Assembly: GCF_000143415.4 (NCBI RefSeq)
Contig: NW_003314275.1
Location: 2,284,697-2,348,696 of the forward strand
Source of the DNA: Selaginella moellendorffii
Lineage: Eukaryota; Streptophyta; Lycopodiopsida; Selaginellales; Selaginellaceae
Direction: 5' to 3'
Length of the DNA: 64,000 nt
Each line of letters starts with the position of its first letter. Position 1 is the first letter of the stretch. The position numbers and the translations under genes were made by a program. This document shows positions 47,118 through 57,354 of this stretch, one piece after another. Below the pieces are notes generated by a model. The model searched no databases. It saw only the letters and a list, made by a program, of their open reading frames with translations, and had not been told where the DNA came from.

Positions 47118-47927
47118 CTATTGGCTGATTTTTCGCTTAGCATCGTCGGCAGTCTTCTTAGCATCCTCGCTCACGTTGCTCGCACCCTTCTTCAGGGAGC
47201 TGGTGGCATCGCTAGCCTTGTCCTGCGCCTCATCGCCGCTGCCTTTGATCGCCTCTCCAGCGCTGTTTAGTTTGCTCTTGACGTTCCCGGCCGCATCCTC
47301 GAACGCCCCAGTAGCCTTATCCTGGATCAAATCCAACACCCATCACCTCGCGTCACAGAGAGGAAAACAAAGGAATGGGATTTCGACTAGACTTACTTTC
47401 CAACTCTCAGCGTCACCTTGTAGATCGGAGCTCTTGCCCTTTGCGTCTCTCTCAAAGTCCTTGCCCTTACTCTGGACGTCGTGCTTCGCGGAGCCAGCAG
47501 AGTCGGCCAAATCGTCGAACTTGCCCCTGGCACTGCTGGTTGCGTCCTCCGTCTTGTCCCTGGCGTCGCGGGAGGCCCCTGTGACGAAATCCGAGGTTTG
47601 ATTAGCGGCATCCTTCACCTTGTCCCCGACTTGAGATGCAGTCTTCTTGACATCATCCACAATCCCCTGCGCGAGAAGAGAGGAATACAAGTTAGATTCG
47701 ATCGAAAGATCATCGCATTGATCGATGGGAAAACAGAGGGAGAGTAAACTCACATCATCGGCCGCCCTGACGATGCAAACTCGAGATCTTTGCCTCAAGC
47801 TCAACTGTGGAAATCTGGCTGCTCCCGTGCTGACGCTCCCGCGGACAAAGCTGCTGTGACTCGGTGGTGCAACGCTGATGTTGCTCGCGGCTAGATTGCT
47901 CACGCTCGTCGTCATCGCCAATGCCAT
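47118..47927 (-). CDS. LEA_4-like late embryogenesis abundant protein, probably plastid-targeted
   Basis: Three exons on minus (47927-47754, 47666-47397, 47321-47118) encode 215 residues. Exon 1 is a Ser/Ala/Arg-rich, acid-poor N-terminus (MALAMTTSVSNLAASNISV ... SLRQRSRVCIVRAADD) that looks like a chloroplast transit peptide ending near VRAA. The rest is hydrophilic, with 11-residue-like periodicity rich in Lys, Asp, Ala and Ser (VKKTASQVGDKVKDAANQ, GNVKSKLNSAGEAIKGS, SNVSEDAKKTADDAKRK), the hallmark of group 3/LEA_4 proteins that fold into amphipathic helices on drying and protect membranes and enzymes. The exon structure places transit peptide and LEA part on separate exons. The promoter carries ABA-type elements. 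ORF extension above 47927 has no ATG. Confidence 0.85.
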
Positions 47928-48032
47928 TGCGTGTAGGAAAAATTGCAAAAGATAAGACTGTGTAGTGATTCACGAAAGATGAGATGTGATCGCGAAAACT
48001 GGATGAATGAGAGTTGCGTTGGAACAGCGGGA

Positions 48033-48158
48033 TATATAACAGCGTGAAATAAATTTCAGGAGAATTTAAAGCTATCGACACTTGGAAAATTTTACAGCAG
48101 GTTGTGGCGATGCCACACGTTGCCACGTCCAAAGCTGGCCATGCAAGAGACGCGTGTC
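48033..48158 (-). promoter_or_regulatory. ABA/desiccation-type promoter of the LEA gene (TATA, two ABREs, CE3)
   Basis: Reading on minus toward the LEA gene, ACGTGGC and ACGTGTGG (within 48111-48130) are textbook ABRE cores. A TATATA box lies at 48038-48033, about 105 bp before the ATG. On plus at 48150-48158 stands ACGCGTGTC, identical to coupling element CE3 of cereal LEA promoters. Together they predict induction by ABA and drying. Confidence 0.65.
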
Positions 48159-48331
48159 TCTTGTTACATGAAAGTCTCGATTGAGATTTTAACGCATGTG
48201 AAAAAAATCAAATTTGACGTCAATATCAGGCATATTCTTTCGTACATTCTTCTAACCAATAGGTCGGAGGATCGAAACCCCTCATTGAAAATAAGACAGG
48301 TCGGGCGATCGAATCTTCTCTGCTGGAATGG

Positions 48332-50023
48332 ATGGGCGACGCTTCGGCAATTCTCAAGCTGCTAGATTCTTGCCGGAGCGTCCCCACTCTCGGATCGATC
48401 GAGCCCTCACTCGATCTCTCCGGCAATACATTCCTCGCCAACAAGCTGATCGAGGTCTATGGCAAGCTCGGCAGCTCGCGGCACGCCCGCCGCGTCTTCG
48501 ATTCGCTCAATAGCCGGGACCAGTTCTCGTGGGACTTCATGCTGCTCGCGCACACCAGGAATTTCGAGATCGCCGACGCCGCGGATCTCTTCCTCGCGAT
48601 GCCCCGCAAGCGATTGATCTCGCACAACATCCTCCTCTCCGCCTACGCCCAGGCCGGCGCGATCGAGGAGGCCCGCCTCCTCTTCGATCGCATGGCGCAG
48701 CAGACGCTAATCTCCTGGAACTCCATGCTCGCGGCCTACGCCCACGCCGGGCACCTCGAGCGCGCCAAGAACACCTTCGATTCCATGCCCGAGAGGGATC
48801 TAATCTCCTGGAACACGCTCCTCTCCTCCATCGCCCAGCAGAGCGATCGCCCACACGACGCGATCGCTCTCTTCCACACGATGCCGCAGCACAATCTCCT
48901 CTCCTGGACCGCGATGCTCGTCGCGAATTCTCGCCAGGGATCGCTCGACACTGCAAGAGCAATGTTTGAATCGATGCCACAGCGCGATGTTGTGGTGTGG
49001 ACGACGATGCTCGTGGCTTATGGCGAGATCGGCGATCTATCCAGCGCTCGCTGGTTCTTCGATCGAATGCCCGAGAGAGATCTAATCTCTTGCACAGCGA
49101 TGCTAACAGCATATTCCCAAAACGGGCAAATAGATCAAGCCAAAGCACTGTTTAACTCGATGCCAAACATAAACATGGTTGCCATCACTGCGATGTTGGT
49201 TCTTAGCGGACAGACCGCATCTCTCGCGGATGCCGAGAGAATCTTTGACCGGGTCCCGGAGAAGACCCTAGTATCTTGGACTGCGATGCTCGCAGCATAT
49301 GCCCAGCACGGGCATCTGGAGAACGCCAAGCAAATGTTTGATTCCATGCCTTTCCACAACACTATTGCCCACACCGCAATGCTCGACGGATATTCCCTGC
49401 GAGGGAATATGCTCGCGGCCGAGGAGATGTTTGATACCATGCTGGAGAAGAACACTGTCGCATGGACGTCTCTTCTCTCAGCAAATGCTCACAATGGAAA
49501 CCTGCGAAGAGCCACGAAGGTTTTCTCGACAATGCCGGAGAGGAGTTGCAATACCTGGAGCGCGATGCTGGATGCTCTCACGTTTAAGGAGCGTTCTCTC
49601 CAAGTTTTTGATGTCTTCCACGGCATGAAAACGATGGATTCGCCTGTTGATGCGAGCTTCACGTCGGTTCTCATTGCCTGTAGCCGGGAAGGCAAAGTCT
49701 ACCTGGGAAGATCCATCTTTGTGTCGATCAGGATGGACTTTGAGCTCCACCACCGCAGGCAGCACTACGGATGCATGGTCGATCTTCTCGGGCGCGCTGG
49801 ATATCTCAACGAGGCGCTGGAGCTCATCAGGAGCATGCCTTTTGTTCCGGAAGTTTGGGAGTGGACGTCGTTTCTATCCTCTTGTCGCCACCATAACAAT
49901 TTCGCACTGGGCGCTTATGCCGCGACGAATGTTCTCCGTTTGAATCCCAAAAGCAATGCCTTTGCGCTCCTGGCAGAAGCGTGTTCCAAGCACCACCAAA
50001 ACTTTAGAGACTCTCCACTTTGA
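48332..50023 (+). CDS. PPR protein, tandem S-type repeats with E-like tail
   Basis: Intronless, 563 residues. About fourteen consecutive repeats of ~31 residues carry the S-motif phrases RVFDSLNSRDQFSWDFML, NTFDSMPERDLISWNTLL and FDRMPERDLISCTAMLTAYS, then longer terminal motifs (DASFTSVLIACSREGKVY, YGCMVDLLGRAGYLNEAL, PEVWEWTSFLSSCRHHNN) that form the E1/E2-like end. No DYW domain follows. The family binds organellar transcripts for editing or processing. The N-terminus lacks an obvious transit peptide; an overlapping ATG at 48328 is in another frame. It is divergent to the LEA gene (404 bp between starts) and similar in style to the PPR gene at the left edge. Confidence 0.92.
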   Translation: MGDASAILKLLDSCRSVPTLGSIEPSLDLSGNTFLANKLIEVYGKLGSSRHARRVFDSLNSRDQFSWDFMLLAHTRNFEIADAADLFLAMPRKRLISHNILLSAYAQAGAIEEARLLFDRMAQQTLISWNSMLAAYAHAGHLERAKNTFDSMPERDLISWNTLLSSIAQQSDRPHDAIALFHTMPQHNLLSWTAMLVANSRQGSLDTARAMFESMPQRDVVVWTTMLVAYGEIGDLSSARWFFDRMPERDLISCTAMLTAYSQNGQIDQAKALFNSMPNINMVAITAMLVLSGQTASLADAERIFDRVPEKTLVSWTAMLAAYAQHGHLENAKQMFDSMPFHNTIAHTAMLDGYSLRGNMLAAEEMFDTMLEKNTVAWTSLLSANAHNGNLRRATKVFSTMPERSCNTWSAMLDALTFKERSLQVFDVFHGMKTMDSPVDASFTSVLIACSREGKVYLGRSIFVSIRMDFELHHRRQHYGCMVDLLGRAGYLNEALELIRSMPFVPEVWEWTSFLSSCRHHNNFALGAYAATNVLRLNPKSNAFALLAEACSKHHQNFRDSPL

Positions 50024-50372
50024 AAAAAAACAAGCTTACCAAGTTTTTCCTCGCAAAAGAAAGAAAAACTTTCGTTCTTTAAGACGCGGGCAGAGGATGG
50101 ACGGTAATTTTCTCCTGGTATGTTCTTCCGCGCCTCTAGAAAGCCCGACGGAGAAGAAAGCTGACTGTTAGAAGTAAAAGGAAGCTCTCACGTGATTACC
50201 ATTGATGAGCTATTGACTTTGATCGTTTTTTATACGCCGAGTCCAAGTGAAGAGCTGGTTCTTGCACGATCTTGATACAATAAGCTTTAGCCAGTTTGCC
50301 TGCACGATCAAATCGGCTATGATCGCAAGAACATTATAAAGAGGAGCTCCATACCTGAGTGAAGAGCAGTCA
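50024..50372. promoter_or_regulatory. PPR 3' end and pectin methylesterase promoter
   Basis: TATAAA at 50335-50340 is only 33 bp before the ATG at 50373. If it is the real TATA box, the mRNA leader would be just a few bases long; otherwise transcription starts further upstream. No other element recognised. Confidence 0.4.
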
Positions 50373-51992
50373 ATGGATCGCCTACACTTCGCTTGGTGCT
50401 TGGTATTTTTCTTTCTCGCACAAGTTAGCAGTGCTTCATCTGATGTCTTCGATCCGATAGCAGTTCCTGATATGTGCAAAAATGCCAAATATGAAAAGCT
50501 GTGCCTAGAGTTAGTAGCGCAGAACCATACCAAGGATGCTCTAGTAAGGCAAGCAATGCTCCATGCCAAGGACGGGCTCCAAGAGCTGAGGCATTCCTGC
50601 AAGAACATGAGCAGCAGTTCAGATCACGGCGAGGGGAAAATGCATGCGGCTCTAAACGACTGCTCTGGGCTGCTCGAAGATGCGTCGGAGCTTGTACATG
50701 ACTGTCTCTCTGAAGGCTACTATTTCTCTACGACGGCCAAGCTGGAGGACATCCAGACATGGATGAGTGCAGCACTTACAGATTGGGATACATGCATAGA
50801 CGGCTTGAAAGACGCTGGAAGTAGCGGAAAATCTGCAGCACGCAGACTGGAAAAACAAGGAGCCGAAGTGAACACCATGATCAGTACAGCTCTTTCTCTA
50901 GTTGCTTCAATGTACCCACCTGGAACGCACCCAAGTCGGTCTTGGCTGAGAGGAAGAATTCTAGCAACAGCATCCACACCAGTTCCAAACGTCACCGTTG
51001 CAAAAGATGGAAGCGGCCAGTTTTCCAGCATCTCGGCCGCCATCGCAGCAGCACCTACACAATCAAGAACGAGGTACGTCATATACGTGAAACAGGGAAC
51101 ATACGTTGAGAGCTTCGAGGTTCCAAAGTCAAAGCCCAATCTAATGCTCCTCGGAGATGGAATCCGCAAGACAATCATCACAGGCAGCAAGAGCGTCCAG
51201 GATCCGGGAGTGACAACTTTCACCTCGGCAACAGTGAGTAAGTGATAGAACAAAAAACAAGTTCTAGCAAATCTAGAACTACGCATGAACTGACAGATCT
51301 TTTCAGTCGTGTCGGGAAACAATTTCCTGGGACAAGGGATCACAATCCAAAACACAGCAGGAGCAGTCAATCACCAAGCAGTAGCACTGCGAGTCACCGC
51401 AGACAAAGTAGCCTTCTACAAATGCTCCTTCGAGGGATTCCAGGACACACTCTACGCTCACTCTCTCAGGCAGTTCTACAGCCAATGCCGGATCTATGGC
51501 ACGGTCGACTTCATCTTTGGAAACGCGGCAGCCGTGTTCCTCAACTCGGAGCTCGTCGCTCGAGTTCCAATGACCAACCAAAAAAACACTTTCACAGCAC
51601 AGGGAAGAACTGACCCAAGCCAAAACACGGGGTTTTCGTTCCAGGGATGCACCGTGGATGGCAACGCGGACCTCAAGAGCGCGATCCAGAGCTTCCCAAC
51701 GTACCTGGGCAGGCCGTGGAAGGAGTACTCGCTCACCGTCTTCCTCAAGTGCTACCAGGGGAACGTGATCAATCCCGCGGGATGGCTGGAGTGGGACGGA
51801 GATTTCGCCCTCAAGACGCTCTTCTACGGGGAGTACCAGAATCAGGGCCCCGGATCTGGAACATCGCGGCGCGTGTCGTGGTCGACGCAGATCACTAGCC
51901 AGGACCAAGCGAATCGATTCAGCGCTCGGAATTTTGTGGCCGGGCAGGAATGGCTGCCCCAGACGAGCTTCCCATTCCAGCTCGACGTGTAA
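50373..51992 (+). CDS. type-I pectin methylesterase (PMEI pro-region + PME)
   Basis: Two exons (50373-51237, 51307-51992; 69-bp intron) encode 516 residues. A signal peptide (LHFAWCLVFFFLAQVSSASS) sends it to the wall. Next is a PMEI-like helical pro-region with four cysteines (MCKNAKYEKLC ... C ... C). A basic linker with WLRGRIL could be the processing site. The catalytic beta-helix has all PME signatures: GTYVESFEV, QAVALRV, FEGFQDTLYAH (catalytic Asp), GTVDFIFGNAAAVF (catalytic Asp), and YLGRPWKEYS (Arg). It de-esterifies homogalacturonan. The donor used is GTAAGT after ATVI; the nearer GTGAGT would break the frame. All active-site residues are intact. Confidence 0.95.
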
Positions 51993-54900
51993 GCCCTGGG
52001 TTCCTACTGTTTGAAAGTTTTTTTTTGGGCGGGAAAAGTTTAGGGTTCTTCAATTTCATTTTCTAATTGCCTTCCCACAGAGATTTGCCACGGTGGGACA
52101 ACTGCCACTGGAAACTTTAGGATGAGGATTTGATAGTTCTCAGCAAGCCATCAGGATTGCTGGTCCAATACTACTGTCTATGCATTATGATGAAATTATT
52201 TTCTTTTCAGGGTGGAAGTGAGTCTAGTCTTCATGATGAGCTTGGCTCTTCAGTTCGAGTACAAAGAGCCTCCAAGACTGGTACTCTTTTTCTATGAAAC
52301 GTACAATGATCTTGCTAACAATGTAGGCTCATCGTCTCGATGAGTCTTAGGCGGCACTGTGAAGATCCAGAGCTTCTTAATGCTCAAAAGACACATTTCT
52401 GTCCTAGGCAAAGACACTTTATTAAAGTTACATTCCACCGGAAATACCTAGCTCTAGTGATTGGCGCTCCCATTTCAGCTCCTCTTCTGAAGGTACTACG
52501 CTCTCGTTTGATTGCTCACAGATGTGAAAGTGTTGCACAGATGGTGCTGGAAGATGGAAAATCCGGGCTAACCCCAAGTCCCAAAACGCGACCCCAGAGT
52601 ATCAGGTTTTGAAGCGTTGTGAGGGGACTCTTTTGCGATTGATTTTTTCGCTTGTAATGACCTTCTTTCCCTGTACAGGGCTACAACTACGTCCACATTC
52701 ATCCAGCTCCGACGTGCACTGTGCCTTGGAACACGGTGGACCCCAAGACATCAAAGCGAGGGACATCTCCACACAAGGGAGCTTCCCATCTCCCGCCTGC
52801 GGAAGAAACCAGGCGCAGTGGACTTCGGCCTGGACCCCGAGCGGATGCTGAAACTTGTTAGTTAACTCTCTCGAGGTTGATCAGCACAGGCGTGCGGCGG
52901 AAGTATCTGTTCGTGACCAGAAGCCCAATGTGGTGGAGGTGGTCCCTTTCCAGCTCCTGTACCATTTCCTGATCCTCTCCTGGCCAGTTACCCGAACTTT
53001 AACACCACGAAGGCTAAGCGCCTCTCCCACTTTGTGTCGCTCATCTGAGAATACCACCAGCCTCTTGTAACTTCGAAATAGCTGCTTCCAATATGCTCCA
53101 CCTTTACCTCCTCGTCGATCGCCACCTGGTGGAGCTGGCACACACCTTCCAGCGTTACCCTTGCCGGCTCTATCTGCTTGCAGCCTGCAGGTACAGGAGG
53201 AGAGTGCACAGAAATAATTGCATCCTGATGCCGATACAGAACAGCCTTCACCTGCGAAAAGCAAAGTGGATTTAAAACACGGTGAGAGAGCTGAAATTTA
53301 AAGTTGGCATGACCATACCTTATGAGCAGGCAGCTTCTCAACCTCCACAACGAGCACCCGGCGCACGTCTCCCACCTCCATGCTCAGGAAGGAGCTGGGT
53401 GTCCCAACCAGAACATCACAACACTTACAGCCCATATCCCGAAGGAACGTCCATGAGTTTTATGAGCTGTGCAACCCTGTGCTCTGGAGCCAGCAGTAAT
53501 GCCGAAGAATCGGTTGCGTCTTTGTTCTGGACAAGGCATGGTACACATGCCAGCACTCCAGATCAATCCTCGAACACAACCATCATCATGTCACTGAGGT
53601 CCCCTGCCTTCCACGCAAAGTTATAAAGCCACGAAGAGTTCACGGCCTGGTTAAGCCACCAGCCCACATGGACGGTGAGTTTCTTGCCGTCTTACACGAG
53701 CATCTGTCTGAGCTGCGTTATAAACCCGTTCTAATCTTTCAAGTGTTTTTGCAGAAGCTGCAGCTTGTCCTGGATTGAGTGATATTATCTTCTGAACCGA
53801 AGAAACGGGAGCGGACGGAATGTGTATATGACCAGCGCAGCAAAGGTGCAGCCAAACATTAGGCCTGATAACGCAAACTCACAAGCTTCCTCTTGGGTCG
53901 CCAACACAATGTCTAGACCATGTATCATCCACTCGTGGTGCTTAACGTTAGGCGAGGATACCAGTCACGTGTGGACATTCGAAGGTTTTGAACAGTGGAT
54001 CCCGTGATAACAAGCACCTTGGTCATGCCAAAAAACCGCAGCAGCTCCAGGCTCCTGAGAACAAACGGAGTGTTCCCAATATTAGCTGCAAGCACAAATG
54101 CAGAGCATATTCTTAGCAAAAATCGATCGATCTTATTTGACATACCGCTGATGTACTTCTACACAGTACAAATACTCACGACAGGAACCCGCACCAAGCT
54201 TGCAGAATCTGGCGACTAGTGAAGCAATCGGTGAAGACTGCATCATCGCCGCAGGCTCTGTGCAGAGAAGCAGGACCCGCCATCGCGCTCCTGATGAAAA
54301 ACGCTGGATCGAGCTGCTGTGTTAGGTTGGTGGAGTCCGCACTTCCGTTCTTTGCAATGCACTGTGCCCCACGGACTTTCGGCTGCCTTGATGAACACAA
54401 ATGATGCTTGAGCCATGCCCCCATCATTGATGGTATTCGGGTAGCACAGCGACAAACAATTCGGAAGTACACATTTACTAACAAGATGTCTCGAAGTCTC
54501 GGACTTCTGCTGCCAGATTCGATCTGTCTTACTGTTTTTCTTGCAGGTTGTGGTGACCGACATGTAAGAGAATCATCTGAAACACACCATCTTATTACCA
54601 GTGTTGCATTTCCAGCCCAGCTTATTCAGCATGGACGGAGATTTTGGGCATTGATTGTCCAACTCAGGGACAGATGTAGCTTTCTTCCGGTTTTAGAGGA
54701 TGATAATCGCTGGCAGCAGTATAATGAATGCTTTGAGCTCGGATCTCTTCACGTTTGCCTCGCCCCTCCCGGTGCTGGCGAATCCAACAATCAGTCCCAT
54801 GAAGATCGTCTGCCATGCAGAGACAAGAAAGAATGCGTAAATTGGCTTCTCACGTTCCAAGAGCTACATTGGATGGATTCGCAGCGTACCTGGCTACGCC

Positions 54901-55114
54901 ATACTTGCGATGTTGGCGAGCCACAGCCACTCCCAACATTCACACTCGTAGCCGCACAGCCCATGTCGTGCTCTTGGTCTTATGTTTATAATTTATAAGC
55001 ACAAGATTAACTCCTTTTTCTTTTTTTGGATTCTCTAGAATATTCTTAAGAACTGTGAATCACGTTATTGCCCATTGCCAGCGGTCTTGGTAAACGAAAG
55101 TCAAAGAAGGTGGT
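51993..55114. other. degenerate intergenic region with unidentified coding-like remnants
   Basis: About 3.1 kb without an intact gene. On minus, 53560-52990 contains LLLAPEHRVAQLIKLMD, CDVLVGTPSSFLSM and, after an intron-like spacer, VKAVLYRHQDAIISVHSPP. Weakly, these recall the motif Ia / GTP-x-R part of a DEAD-type helicase. 54400-54180 reads VLLLCTEPAAMMQSSPIAS then LVARFCKLG in another frame. All are broken by stops. The identity is a guess, and the area is best treated as decayed sequence. Confidence 0.25.
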
Positions 55115-55345
55115 GAGGAGGTTTCGATCCTCCGACCCGTGGGTCACGCGAGAGAGAGTGCGATGGATGATCCAGCAAATGAAGTGCCGCTGATGATCAA
55201 GGGGCTTGTCGGGCAGCCATCGCTTGCACAGCAGCGCCAAATCCTCCACCGCTACTCTGGCCCGGGTTGCAAGTTCTACAACATTTACATCAACATGCGC
55301 GGCCTGGAGTCGCTAAAACCATGTTCAACTATCCATTTAATATTT
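55115..55345 (+). pseudogene. truncated, internally deleted copy of the tRNA-iMet + NTF2-like gene unit
   Basis: 55115-55144 equals the 3' half of the initiator tRNA (GGAGGTTTCGATCCTCCGAC). It is followed after a short GA stretch by ATG at 55163 and codons for MDDPANEVPLMIKGLVGQPS, then LAQQRQILHRY, matching the start of the gene at 56666. Frame and similarity are lost after about 60 codons, and the tRNA 5' half and most of the microsatellite are missing. Confidence 0.8.
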
Positions 55346-55459
55346 TGAAGCAGGTTTTTGGTTGAGATGTTTTCAGGGGTAATCTCATGTTTATAATTGA
55401 GGTGCCTTGCAAAGTTGTTGGTTACATTCCTCTGATCTAGCAAAATAATATTAACAAAC

Positions 55460-56380
55460 TTAATAAGAAGATGGAGCCAAGCAATACAGAAACTGGTCGC
55501 TGTCTTCCTCGCTCACATCCATTATATACCACTGGCGGCTAACCTGGTCAAATGCAAGGATTGCCCGGTCCATAAGGATAGCCATGTACTTGCACCCTTT
55601 GGCATGAGCAGGATAAATGGATCCCACGTAATTATCCAGGTTGCTGCAGTCGGATTTGCGATACATTGGGCCGAAAGGAAGCCATTTCATCAGCTGACTG
55701 TCCCACTGGTAAATCTCAACCTGATCATCCACAAGCGGTACAGCATAGTCCCCAGAATACACAACCAGGAGCATGAGCTCGTTGTAGAAGCCTTTGAAGC
55801 ACCGGCAAATGCCATTGGGAAAACCCCAATTCTCGTACGTGATTCCCTCAGGCTTTGTGAAACCGGGGTGTTGATACAGCTTATCTTCTGCAAAGTCGTA
55901 TACATCTCCCAGCTGAGTTGCGACGCGGTTGTCTACATGGTACGCGGCTTCCCAGCCCCCTTTTTCTATACGCTCCACACGGTCGCATGAATCCATCTCC
56001 CTCTCCACGTTGCAGCTCTGAACCCAGACGTTGCTCTTTGAAGTGTACATAAACTTGTCAACCAGGAGCGTAAACTCCCCAGCCTCTGGAGCGTCCGCAA
56101 TCAGATAAACATGCAACTAGAACCGAACCGTCCCATCCTTGTACCAGTTGTAGCCAGGATGCCAAGGGATGGGTGCCCAAATCCCAGTCAAGGGGCTCCC
56201 AACAAGCCCCTGCTTCAAATCGAAATTCTCCACGTACATGAGGTTGGAGTCTGTGGCCATGATTTCGAAACCCTCCTCGATCCTGACGGGCCTCAACTCT
56301 TGTTTGTGAGGCACCCACGCTTGCAATTCACCTGAGATCGGCACCAGCACTAGAGACTCGCCCGCAAGAGCCCTGGCCAT
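55460..56380 (-). pseudogene. F-box/kelch-like C-terminal ORF with one in-frame stop
   Basis: On minus from ATG 56380, 87 codons (MARALAGESLVLVPISGELQ ... GYNWYKDGTVRF) end at TAG 56119-56117. The same frame then continues for 218 codons (LHVYLIADAPEAGEFTLLVD ... EEDSDQFLYCLAPSSY). The joined product resembles the C-terminal beta-propeller part of plant F-box/kelch proteins; no F-box is present and no exon upstream was found. The single TAG is most simply a mutated CAG (Gln). Otherwise the frame is clean, so the lesion is recent, a sequencing error, or read through. Confidence 0.6.
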
Positions 56381-56432
56381 GTTAGTAAAAGGAAACTAAG
56401 GGTGCTCTTTAATATACGATATTTTAGGGTAT

Positions 56433-56437
56433 AAAAA
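56433..56437 (-). terminator. Pol III terminator of the tRNA
   Basis: A run of five T on minus, 14 bases beyond the tRNA 3' end. Confidence 0.7.
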
Positions 56438-56451
56438 GGGTCAGTTAGATT

Positions 56452-56523
56452 TATCAGAGGGAGGTTTCGATCCTCCGACCTGTGGGTTATGGGCCCACCA
56501 CGCTTCCGCTGCGCCACTCTGAT
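56452..56523 (-). tRNA. initiator tRNA-Met (CAT)
   Basis: On minus, ATCAGAGTGGCGCAGCGGAA begins a 72-nt gene (with discriminator base) that folds perfectly: acceptor stem ATCAGAG/CTCTGAT with the A1-U72 pair typical of initiators, anticodon loop with CAT in GGGCCCATAACCC (the initiator G-C pairs), and T arm GGAGG-ATCGAAA-CCTCC. The A and B boxes (TGGCGCAGCGG, GGATCGAAACC) are intact and there is no intron. TTTTT at 56437-56433 follows as a Pol III terminator. Confidence 0.95.
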
Positions 56524-56603
56524 CTTTACATAAAAAAATAATTAAATATCATTAACTACCTTTTTCCTTTTTCATTTTTTTCCATGCTATCTGGCAAATT
56601 CTC

Positions 56604-56625
56604 AGAGAGAGAGAGAGAGAGAGTG

Positions 56626-56658
<33 letters not shown>

Positions 56659-56660
56659 TG
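56604..56660. repeat. GA / TG / GA microsatellite
   Basis: (AG)10, then (TG)8, then (AG)9, ending 6 bp before the ATG of the NTF2-like gene, so it lies in its 5' UTR or core promoter. GA-rich leaders are common in plants. Length is probably polymorphic. Confidence 0.9.
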
Positions 56661-56665
56661 TGGCG

Positions 56666-57248
56666 ATGGAGAATCCAGCAAAGGAAGTGCCGAAGGTGAT
56701 CGAGGGGCTCGTCGGGCGGCCATCGCTCGCGCAGCAGCGCCAAATCCTCCACCGCTACTTCGCCCCGGATTGCGAGTTCTACCACATTTACATCAACACG
56801 CGCGGCCTGGAGGATCTCTCGTCCATCTACCAGTTCGCCGAGACCATGTTCAACTACCAGGGCGTCAAGTTCCACACCGTCGCCTACGACGCCGCGCAGG
56901 AGGTGGTGGCGGTGCGCATGACGGTGCGCATCTGCCCATGGATCCGCCTTGGCACGCCCGTGGATCTCGAGTTCTTCACGATGCTCGAGCTGGAGAAGTT
57001 CCAGGACGAGGTATTGGATTCTTCGGTTTCTCGAGAGTGCTGGAACTATTTTCTTCTTGTTCTTCTTGCAGGATGGAAGGGAGCTCAAACGCATCAAGGT
57101 GCAGCGAGATTTCTTCCAGCGATCGCCTCTGCTTCAAGCCATCCCCTTCCTCGGAGAGATCTACTCGTGGAATTTGTGGAGGGATCTCCTCGGCCGCGTG
57201 GACGCTGCCTTTTTCCGTCTCGTCCAGAGATTGGTGGCATGGGTCTAA
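56666..57248 (+). CDS. NTF2-like / SnoaL-fold family protein
   Basis: Two exons (56666-57010, 57072-57248; 61-bp intron) encode 173 residues. The opening ENPAKEVPKVIEGLVGRPSL and RQILHRYFAPDCEFYHIYIN, then a beta-rich part (VVAVRMTVRICPWIRLGTPV) and VQRDFFQRSPLLQAIPFLGE, fit the small plant NTF2-like (SigF-like) proteins with a cone-shaped fold. The C-terminus (NLWRDLLGRVDAAFFRLVQ) is amphipathic or hydrophobic and may touch membranes. No enzymatic activity is known for this plant group. It converges with the ASADH gene (106 bp between stops). A truncated copy lies at 55163. Confidence 0.85.
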
Positions 57249-57354
57249 AGTCTTGCATAGCATGTACGAGAATGGAAGTGAAAGCAAATAAAAAAAATCT
57301 TCCTTTCTTATGATTTTTTTTTTTTTTTTGCCTGTTCTTCGTGAGCTCCCACCA

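Noticed and set aside
51231-51239. Donor ACA|GTGAGT for the pectin methylesterase intron
   Set aside because: It puts exon 2 out of frame; the GTAAGT three bases further fits the family sequence.
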